Of a stretch of DNA of 12,029 nucleotides, positions 7,794 through 12,029 are shown piece by piece (position 1 is the first letter of the stretch; each line of letters begins with the position of its first letter). Source of the stretch: an uncultured Ligilactobacillus sp. (GTDB lineage Bacteria; Bacillota; Bacilli; Lactobacillales; Lactobacillaceae); assembly GCA_934215475.1 (NCBI GenBank), contig CAKPZY010000052.1, positions 1 to 12,029 of the forward strand, written 5' to 3'. Below the pieces are notes generated by a model that saw only the letters and a program-made list of their open reading frames with translations, ran no database searches and was not told where the DNA came from. The position numbers were made by a program, and so were the translations under genes.

Positions 7794-8405
7794 ATGATAA
7801 AAAATCAAAAAGCCAGTACGTTTAGAAAGACCGATGAAAAAATAGTTAACGCATTGATCACCATTGGTGCAAAGAAAAGTTTATCCAAAATTACTGTGAG
7901 TGATATTACTAAGTTAGTTAAAATTAACCGTGGTACTTTTTATTTACACTACTCTGATAAAGATACATTAATAGAAAGTATTGAAAATCATTTCACCCAA
8001 AAGATCGAAAAGCAACTGTCAGGAGTCATGGAAGAAATCATGGTAGTAGATCTCAACCCCTTAGACCCACACCCACAATTAATAAATCTATTTCGTATTT
8101 TAAATCAAAATAGCCAAAGCTTACTGGTATTAATGGGGCAAAATGGTGATCCTAAATTTATCTCGACTTTTTATGACCTTTTAGAGAAGAATCTTTTAGC
8201 ACGTATCATTCAAATCAAAGGCGAAGTGAAAGTTATTCCCACAATTCCTGTGGATTATGTCATTCATATTGTTATTTCTGAAATTATAGATATTATTCAA
8301 TATTGGTTAAGAAAAGAAAACGCGATATCTGAAGAGGCTATTACCGATATTATTGTTAGAACACGCTTGCTTTCTCCTTACCAACTATTAAATTTTGAAG
8401 CATAA
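7794..8405 (+). CDS. TetR-family regulator of the ABC exporter
   Basis: A 203-residue regulator. The N-terminal TetR domain (about 12-60) carries SLSKITVSDITKLVKINRGTFYLHYSDKDTLI, the helix-turn-helix with the usual TFYLHYSDK recognition end. The C-terminal part (about 90-195) resembles the C-terminal domain of Firmicute TetR proteins such as DhaS (from memory). The ATG follows AGGGGAG at good spacing. It faces away from the exporter genes across a shared promoter region, the standard layout for a local repressor of an efflux system. The inducer is probably the exported compound, which is inference. Confidence 0.9.
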   Translation: MIKNQKASTFRKTDEKIVNALITIGAKKSLSKITVSDITKLVKINRGTFYLHYSDKDTLIESIENHFTQKIEKQLSGVMEEIMVVDLNPLDPHPQLINLFRILNQNSQSLLVLMGQNGDPKFISTFYDLLEKNLLARIIQIKGEVKVIPTIPVDYVIHIVISEIIDIIQYWLRKENAISEEAITDIIVRTRLLSPYQLLNFEA

Positions 8406-8418
8406 AAATGTCTGAGGT

Positions 8419-8445
8419 ACCAGAAAAAATTAAATCGTATCTGGT
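8419..8445 (+). terminator. possible hairpin after the exporter regulator
   Basis: ACCAGA (8419-8424) pairs with TCTGGT (8440-8445) about 15 bases after the regulator stop. A T-rich stretch, CCCTTCATTTATTTT, follows. The 6-bp stem is weak, and there is no clean U-tract. Confidence 0.3.
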
Positions 8446-8522
8446 CTCCCTTCATTTATTTTGGATAATGGCGACCAGTAGCAAAGTTCAGGTCCGTGCT
8501 TCCTAAAGAAAGGGGTCGTCTG

Positions 8523-8627
8523 ATGTCGGTTGCAGCTGCCGTCCAGTTGATGTTGATGTTTGGTACGTTTCTGGTGGCCTTGCTGGCCTTAGTCGTTGTA
8601 TTGAGTAAAAACCAGCCAAAAAAATAA
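8523..8627 (+). CDS. small holin-like type I toxin (Hol_Tox / TxpA-BsrE-like)
   Basis: A 34-codon gene encoding MSVAAAVQLMLMFGTFLVAL, continuing LALVVVLSKNQPKK. The pattern is a short N-terminal lead, one transmembrane helix (about 8-27) and a basic, polar tail. It matches, from memory, the putative holin-like toxin family of Firmicutes (Pfam Hol_Tox), which includes Bacillus TxpA/BsrE-type toxins. AAAGGGG lies eight bases before the ATG, and a strong terminator follows the stop directly, so it is an independent short transcript. Such toxins insert in the membrane and are silenced by an antisense RNA. No convincing antisense promoter was found here: only TATAAA on the minus strand at 8724-8729, with a poor -35. 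It could be orphaned. Confidence 0.72.
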   Translation: MSVAAAVQLMLMFGTFLVALLALVVVLSKNQPKK

Positions 8628-8679
8628 CCGTCTAAGACGGCTTTATTAGGAAGACCTGTTCATGCAGGGCTTCCTTTTT
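8628..8679 (+). terminator. double hairpin terminator of the holin-like toxin gene
   Basis: CCGTC-TAA-GACGG (8628-8640) begins at the base after the toxin stop. It is followed by a larger hairpin: AGGAAG (8648-8653) and CCTG (8655-8658) pair with CAGG (8665-8668) and CTTCCT (8670-8675), with one A/G mismatch, then five Ts. The second is a textbook intrinsic terminator. Stable 3' structures like this are common in type I toxin mRNAs. Confidence 0.8.
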
Positions 8680-8742
8680 CTACTTAAGTTATGGCACATG
8701 TCTATGAGACCGTTGTGCTGTGCTTTATATGCTTTCTAATTC

Positions 8743-8798
8743 GGTTAAATTAGTCATCAGCAAAACATCTTTTGCAGATACCTTTTTTCAATTTAACC
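8743..8798. repeat. nested inverted repeats upstream of the CruF-like gene
   Basis: The outer arms GGTTAAATT (8743-8751) and AATTTAACC (8790-8798) are perfect 9-bp complements. Between them GCAAAA (8760-8765) and TTTTGC (8770-8775) form a second stem with a 4-base loop. It could be an RNA element or a protein site. It lies upstream of the candidate promoter at 8823, so it would not be in that transcript. Confidence 0.5.
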
Positions 8799-8822
8799 AC
8801 AGTCGTAAAAGAACTTAGTTAA

Positions 8823-8852
8823 TTGTACAGAGTGTTTTAAGTAGCGTAAAAT
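8823..8852 (+). promoter_or_regulatory. candidate promoter of the CruF-like gene
   Basis: TTGTAC (8823-8828), an 18-base spacer and TAAAAT (8847-8852) lie 22 bases before the ATG. The -10 matches five of six consensus bases, and the -35 is weak. Confidence 0.4.
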
Positions 8853-8874
8853 AATTCAAAAAAGAGGCTATTTT

Positions 8875-9786
8875 ATGATGATCGGTCAATATCCACTTAC
8901 TTGGGTGACAAATGAAATTTTTGCCATTGTTTTATTTTTCATGTGCTTATTTCACGCACTACGCCAAAAAAATTATCAAAATAAGGTTTTTGAGTTAGTT
9001 ATGTTCACCTTCGGTGCAACTATTTTTGAACATGTTGGTGTTTTCATTACGCATACATATTCATATGATCAGCATCGTCTGATGATGATTGGTGCAATTC
9101 CCTTGGCCACACTTCTTATTGAGGCAGCCATCGTTTATTCATCCACCGTTCTTTTTGAATATCTCAATATGAAACCCTGGATGTCGGTTTGGGTTGTTGG
9201 TTTTCTATCTGCCTTTCAAGATTTTTCGATCGATCCCGTTTATGTTCATGATACTTACAAGTTTAACGGAGTTTTGAGTGGTCAGTGGAACTGGGCTTTT
9301 AAGTACCATCAAAGTTTCTTTGGTATTCCTTACGAAAACTTCACTGGCTGGATCTATATGACCGGATTTTACGTTGCATTACTTTATCTTGGCTATTGGC
9401 TAGCTAAAAAATATTCTAAACAGTGGTTACAGACGGCCACTCCTTTTCTAGCCGGATTATTGCTGATCGTGCCAATTTTGGCCTTTGGAAGGTTCTTGAT
9501 CAACGGCAATAGTAAATTAATTCCAGAATTAACTAAATTAATCATAGCTTGTTTGATCGGAATCGTCTTAATGATTATTAATTGGCAGAAAATGAAGCCG
9601 ATCAATATTAAGCAAGATAAAATAATTTTTACCATCCCATTACTGCTCCAACTCTACAACTTGATAATCGGTTTCGGTCTCCAAATAAAGCAAGCATATA
9701 TTCCTCTTATTGTCTGCACGATCGTTGAGATTTGCTACTTCGGCTATCTCTATCGTAAAGGCCAAAAATATATGCAACTTCATTAA
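8875..9786 (+). CDS. CruF/DUF422-like carotenoid-biosynthesis family membrane protein
   Basis: A 303-residue integral membrane protein with about eight or nine hydrophobic helices (near 13-29, 40-58, 73-94, 102-116, 157-176, 188-206, 220-236, 250-268, 274-292). Charged or polar motifs inside the membrane part resemble the CruF/bisanhydrobacterioruberin hydratase family (DUF422): FEHVGVFITHTY at 51-62, DPVYVHDTYKFNG at 120-132, W138/W140, and FFGIPYENFTGW at 148-159. CruF adds water to end groups of linear carotenoids. No other carotenoid gene is in the window, and many Firmicute relatives are uncharacterised, so the true substrate may differ. AGAGG precedes the first of two adjacent ATGs, which was taken as the start. 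The gene is monocistronic. Confidence 0.75.
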   Translation: MMIGQYPLTWVTNEIFAIVLFFMCLFHALRQKNYQNKVFELVMFTFGATIFEHVGVFITHTYSYDQHRLMMIGAIPLATLLIEAAIVYSSTVLFEYLNMKPWMSVWVVGFLSAFQDFSIDPVYVHDTYKFNGVLSGQWNWAFKYHQSFFGIPYENFTGWIYMTGFYVALLYLGYWLAKKYSKQWLQTATPFLAGLLLIVPILAFGRFLINGNSKLIPELTKLIIACLIGIVLMIINWQKMKPINIKQDKIIFTIPLLLQLYNLIIGFGLQIKQAYIPLIVCTIVEICYFGYLYRKGQKYMQLH

Positions 9787-9801
9787 TAACAGAGCGGAGG
9801 A

Positions 9802-9902
9802 CGGCGTTCAGAAGGTGAGCAGTAGCTGACTTGCACTCAGTATTTAGCAATGCGGTGTACAAGTTGGCTAGGTACAAGTTGGCTAGGCACAACCTTCTGC
9901 CG
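9802..9902. other. structured, relatively GC-rich intergenic block
   Basis: CAGAAGGT (9809-9816) pairs with ACCTTCTG (9892-9899). CGG (9802-9804) and CCG (9900-9902) extend the stem past a 4-base bulge, enclosing about 75 bases with the 15-bp tandem repeat. The block is clearly less AT-rich than its surroundings and begins soon after the CruF-like stop. No convincing reading frame was found. It may be a non-coding RNA or a small mobile remnant. Confidence 0.4.
9857..9886 (+). repeat. 15-bp tandem duplication
   Basis: GTACAAGTTGGCTAG occurs twice in direct succession (9857-9871, 9872-9886), followed by the partial match GCACAA. With only two units and no spacer it is not a CRISPR array. Confidence 0.85.
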
Positions 9903-9978
9903 CACGAAACTCAACTAAATAACAGGTCAAAATATAAATATGAAACCATAATAAGTGTTTGATGCTGTGACGTCAAAG

Positions 9979-10018
9979 TTAATTAGACGGAAACTTCTAA
10001 GTTTCACCGCCTAATTAA
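9979..10018. repeat. 40-nt near-perfect hairpin
   Basis: The arms TTAATTAG (9979-9986) and CTAATTAA (10011-10018) continue inwards through CGG/CCG and AAACTT/AGTTT with few interruptions. In minus-strand RNA the outer mismatch becomes a G-U pair, giving an 11-bp outer stem. No T-tract follows on either strand, so an ordinary terminator is unlikely. Confidence 0.6.
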
Positions 10019-10019
10019 T

Positions 10020-10070
10020 ACAAAATAACCTTGCCAAGACTGTTCTTTAATCTTGTAAGGGTTATTTGTA
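10020..10070. terminator. large hairpin between convergent genes, probably a terminator
   Basis: AATAACC (10024-10030) pairs with GGTTATT (10060-10066), and inside it CAAGA (10035-10039) pairs with TCTTG (10051-10055). On the minus strand the stem ends GGTTATTTTG, and on the plus strand GGTTATTTGTA. It lies between the converging CruF-like gene and the minus-strand pseudogene, so it could end transcription from either side. Confidence 0.5.
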
Positions 10071-10083
10071 TATATCAGTACCA

Positions 10084-10391
10084 TTAATTAATACTATTAT
10101 TGATCCAATCGACGACATCTTCTGGATTTTCAACACCTAAAACTAAACGTGTGAACTCTTTACTTTTCAACTGGATCACAACTGGTTTACTACCTCTTTT
10201 GATATTAAAAAGATCTTTTCGCCTGCTTTAATAAAACTCCCGACCCAGTACCCTGGAATAAAAGTTCCGGGTGCCCTAATTCCTCTGTGTTCATTTAAGA
10301 TTCCAGTATCAATTGAAGCACCAACAACATTTTGCAAAGAAACTTCTATTTTTCTCTTTAAAGAAGCAAACCTATCCATTCCCTGGGGCAA
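10084..10391 (-). pseudogene. frameshifted PH-domain-like protein
   Basis: The first frame reads from about 10391 through ...VVGASIDTGILNEHRGIRAPGTFIPGYWVGSFIKAGEKIF, then leaves register and stops at 10176. The next frame continues NIKRGSKPVVIQLKSKEFTRLVLGVENPEDVVDWINNSIN and stops at 10084. Joined, these give about 105 residues resembling the C-terminal half of small bacterial PH-like proteins, in which R.PGT.IPG, a GxK.FW/F strand and VVIxL..EF..LVLxVENP follow one another. The break lies at a run of five bases (10207-10211) where six would restore the frame. There is no good start with a ribosome binding site, and a dispersed repeat lies at the 5' edge, so the front is probably lost as well. 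Confidence 0.7.
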
Positions 10392-10392
10392 T

Positions 10393-10409
10393 ACTATTAA
10401 GTTATGACC
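10393..10409 (+). repeat. dispersed repeat ACTRTTAAGTTATGACC, copy 2
   Basis: It matches 3990-4006 at 16 of 17 bases. It sits at the 5' edge of the PH-like pseudogene, between it and the PaiA-like gene stop. It lacks the T-tract that follows copy 1. Confidence 0.5.
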
Positions 10410-10467
10410 TATAAAAAGATAGTATCTGTAATAAGTAATATTGATTGTAGTTAGTTATTTTGAGGGA

Positions 10468-10974
10468 CTACAACTTCTTTTGCATAATTAAATCTCTCTG
10501 GGGATCGTCACCAAGTTGAAAAACGTGGTCGCCTATTTGTTCGAATCCTAATTTGTGATAAAACTTTAGCGCTGCTGTATTATTTTCCCAAACTCCTAAC
10601 CAAATTTTACTTTTTTGATGTTGTTGAGCCAGGTCCAAAGCTTTTTGAAATAATTTTGTGCCAATTCCTTGCTGTTTAAATGCTTTATTAACATAGATTC
10701 GTTCAATTTCTAAAGCGGTTTGTCCCTGTTCTTCAGTTTGAGCTTGGTTAATGTTGACTTTCAAATAACCTAAAACTTGCTGATTACCTTCAGCAAAGAA
10801 AAAGAATGAATTGGGATTTTTTAATTCTTTGGTTAGTGTGTCTCTTCCGTATGCGTTGTCTAGATATGTTTGCATGTTAGTAGCATCGTTAGATGACGCA
10901 AAAGTATCTAAAAATGTCTGACGACTTATTTTTTGTAATTCAGGTAGTTCTGATAATGTAAGTTGTTTAATCAT
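10468..10974 (-). CDS. PaiA-like GNAT N-acetyltransferase
   Basis: A 168-residue cytoplasmic acetyltransferase. The acetyl-CoA motif is QQGIGTKLF at 101-109, preceded by the beta-strand LEIERIYV at 88-95. The downstream KIWLGVWENNTAALKFYHKLGFEQIGDHVFQLGDDPQRDLIM (123-164) closely follows the pattern of Bacillus PaiA, a spermine/spermidine N-acetyltransferase, so polyamines are a reasonable substrate guess. The ATG at 10972-10974 is chosen because GGGGAG (10980-10985) precedes it at five bases; an alternative start would add five residues. It lies 86 bases after the HIT gene and may have its own promoter. Confidence 0.87.
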   Translation of the reverse strand: MIKQLTLSELPELQKISRQTFLDTFASSNDATNMQTYLDNAYGRDTLTKELKNPNSFFFFAEGNQQVLGYLKVNINQAQTEEQGQTALEIERIYVNKAFKQQGIGTKLFQKALDLAQQHQKSKIWLGVWENNTAALKFYHKLGFEQIGDHVFQLGDDPQRDLIMQKKL

Positions 10975-11012
10975 AATAACTCCCCACAATTTAATTTAAA
11001 TAATTGAGGCTT

Positions 11013-11018
11013 ATTATA
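11013..11018 (-). promoter_or_regulatory. possible -10 element of the PaiA-like gene
   Basis: A perfect TATAAT on the minus strand, about 38 bases before the start codon. No -35 is visible at 16-18 bases, so this is weak evidence on AT-rich DNA. Confidence 0.3.
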
Positions 11019-11060
11019 CTCTAAAAAAAACAAATTATATCTTTCAAGTTGTGGTCTAGT

Positions 11061-11516
11061 TTATTTATCAATTTTTTGGAGATAATTGGTAATTTTACTT
11101 CGTATATTGTCATGTTGTTCAGGATCATAGTGATATTTTGAATTTGACCAATAGCTTGAGTCATATAACCACACAGGGTTTTTTAGTTTTTCTGGTTTCT
11201 CTGCTGAGTATCTGGGGAAAACATGAGCATGTAAAAAGTTGTCAGTGTTGCCTAATATGTCATAATTAATTCTTTCGGGATTGCAAACAGCCAAAATGGC
11301 ATCTCCTAAAATACTCATATCTCTTAAAAACAGTGTTCTTTCTTCAATATTTAATTCATTTAAAGATGAAACGTTCCTTTTAGGTAGCAGGACAGAATAA
11401 CCTGGTAAAAATTGCACATCTCCAAAAACAGAATATCCGCCTAACATTTCTCTCATAACCATTGGATTTGTCCCGTTAATTGCAGAAGCTATTCGATCTT
11501 TATACCACGCCACCAT
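11061..11516 (-). CDS. HIT-family (histidine triad) protein
   Basis: A 151-residue protein of the HIT superfamily, which are nucleotide hydrolases or transferases such as Ap4A hydrolases. The N-terminal part has the fold's strands (GGYSVFGDVQFLPGYSVLLPKR at 26-47, then the NELNIEERTLFLRDM helix). The active-site segment is NFLHAHVFPRY at 93-103. By alignment with the usual HxHxH motif, the second and third histidines are H96 and H98 and the first is replaced by F94, so the nucleophilic central histidine remains. The start follows AGAAAGAAG. The upstream acetyltransferase frame ends 24 bases before it, so they were once cotranscribed. The substrate is unknown. Confidence 0.82.
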   Translation of the reverse strand: MVAWYKDRIASAINGTNPMVMREMLGGYSVFGDVQFLPGYSVLLPKRNVSSLNELNIEERTLFLRDMSILGDAILAVCNPERINYDILGNTDNFLHAHVFPRYSAEKPEKLKNPVWLYDSSYWSNSKYHYDPEQHDNIRSKITNYLQKIDK

Positions 11517-11540
11517 ATAATTGTCTTCTTTCTAAATAAG

Positions 11541-11954
11541 TTATTTTTTAAAGTCATCTTTAAGTAACGTCCAGATATTACCATCATGAAATCCATCAGT
11601 TAATAACTCAACTGAACGTATTTCTCCGTCTAAATGAAAACCAGCTTTTTTAGCAACATTATTGCTACGCTCATTATCTTTGGCTGTTAAAAGATCTATT
11701 TTGTGAAGGCCATATTCGTTAAAGCCAAGATCGCACATACCAGCTACAGCATGGTGTATAATTCCTTTTCCTGCAAAATCCGGACTTAGCCAATAGCCTA
11801 AGTCAGCTTTTCTATTTCCTTCGTCAAAACTATTAAAGCTTATCATACCGGCAATTTTATTTTGATATAAAATAATTGTGTCTAGGGATATGCCATTTGC
11901 ATAATTTAATAAAGCTTCTTTAAGTGCATTTTCTTCATCTTCCACACTTTTCGT
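11541..11954 (-). pseudogene. RimL-like GNAT acetyltransferase, 5' end removed by IS insertion
   Basis: The frame runs TKSVEDEENALKEALL... to the normal C-terminus ...NIWTLLKDDFKK. It matches the intact gene at 3380-3931 from its residue 45 onward, with YWL, the AGKGII acetyl-CoA loop and HKIDLLTAKDNERSNNVAKKAGFHLDG. Upstream of TKSVED the frame enters the IS end, so about 44 N-terminal residues and the original start and promoter are missing. A GTG at 11943-11945 is open but is the internal valine of TKSVED, not a real start. The insertion also cuts the HIT gene off from its former upstream promoter, unless the IS supplies one. By eye it is about 60% identical to the gene at 3380, so they are paralogs, not a recent duplication. 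Confidence 0.85.
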
Positions 11955-12029
11955 TGGATTTGAGTCAAATTTTTAGACACAATTATGTATAATTTCTAAC
12001 TAACTGCTACTTCTTTTTCATCTGGTGTT
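11955..12029 (-). mobile_element. 3' end of an insertion sequence (right copy, inverted)
   Basis: Positions 11955-12027 are the exact reverse complement of 1-73. The transposase end (PDEKEVAVS, stop at 11996-11998) points leftwards. The element's terminal repeat lies against the truncated acetyltransferase. The exact boundary is uncertain by a few bases because TCAAAT, just inside the element, also resembles the expected gene sequence there. Confidence 0.75.

Noticed and set aside
8680..8760. A confident antisense antitoxin RNA for the holin-like toxin
   Set aside because: Only an isolated TATAAA with no matching -35 is visible on the minus strand, which is too weak to call.
9857..9892. CRISPR-like repeats
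   Set aside because: Only two 15-bp units in direct contact, with no spacers and no cas genes.
9707..9892. Minus-strand open frame over the end of the CruF-like gene
   Set aside because: It is antisense to a well-supported gene, and its repeated residues simply reflect the 15-bp tandem repeat.
10176..10391. A complete 71-residue gene
   Set aside because: The protein continues in the next frame after a homopolymer break and lacks a credible start, so it is treated as part of a pseudogene.
11541..11945. A complete 134-residue acetyltransferase starting at GTG
   Set aside because: The GTG is an internal valine codon of the conserved TKSVED segment, and the gene runs into the IS end.
1..12029. 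tRNA or rRNA genes, phage genes, or a defence island
   Set aside because: No cloverleaf, rRNA segment, phage structural gene or nuclease/helicase motif was found on either strand.

Overview
The window looks like accessory chromosomal or plasmid DNA of a low-GC Gram-positive bacterium, most probably a member of the Lactobacillaceae. The clues are strong AGGAGG-type ribosome binding sites, AT-rich composition, and typical lactobacillar families: TetR-controlled flavin oxidoreductase/SDR operons, FtsX-type ABC exporters beside TetR regulators, a holin-like type I toxin, RimL-like acetyltransferases and a CruF-like membrane protein. The species cannot be fixed from the sequence.

Both edges carry the same 73 bases in opposite orientation (1-73 and 11955-12027). 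This is the 3' end of an insertion sequence, IS30-like by the look of its terminal repeat, with the transposase ends pointing into the window. The right-hand copy has cut off the 5' end of an acetyltransferase gene. The segment is therefore either an IS-bracketed block or an assembly contig that stops at repeated IS copies.

Region 1 (about 120-3143, minus strand) is a four-gene operon: a TetR regulator, an Old Yellow Enzyme-type flavin oxidoreductase, a short-chain dehydrogenase, and a chimeric remnant joining the first residues of a second SDR to the C-terminal part of a DoxX protein. A TTGACT/17/TTATCT promoter sits against a perfect 26-bp palindrome, so the regulator probably represses its own operon in response to an electrophile or xenobiotic.

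Region 2 (3230-3970) holds a RimL-type acetyltransferase with its own extended -10 promoter, and a short ORF of doubtful reality.

Region 3 (3974-8405) is an ABC exporter: an ATPase and a 942-residue FtsX/MacB-like permease with a glutamine-rich coiled coil, transcribed leftwards. A divergent TetR-family regulator lies across a 120-bp regulatory interval.

Region 4 (8406-10083) is gene-poor. It has a 34-codon holin-like toxin gene with a strong terminator, a nested inverted repeat, a CruF/DUF422-like membrane protein, a structured block with a 15-bp tandem repeat, and two large hairpins.

Region 5 (10084-11954, minus strand) contains, in order of transcription, an IS-truncated RimL-like acetyltransferase, a HIT-family protein, a PaiA-like acetyltransferase and a frameshifted PH-domain-like pseudogene. 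A short motif containing TTAAGTTATG recurs in three intergenic regions. The three broken genes and IS scars mark this as a region undergoing decay and rearrangement.
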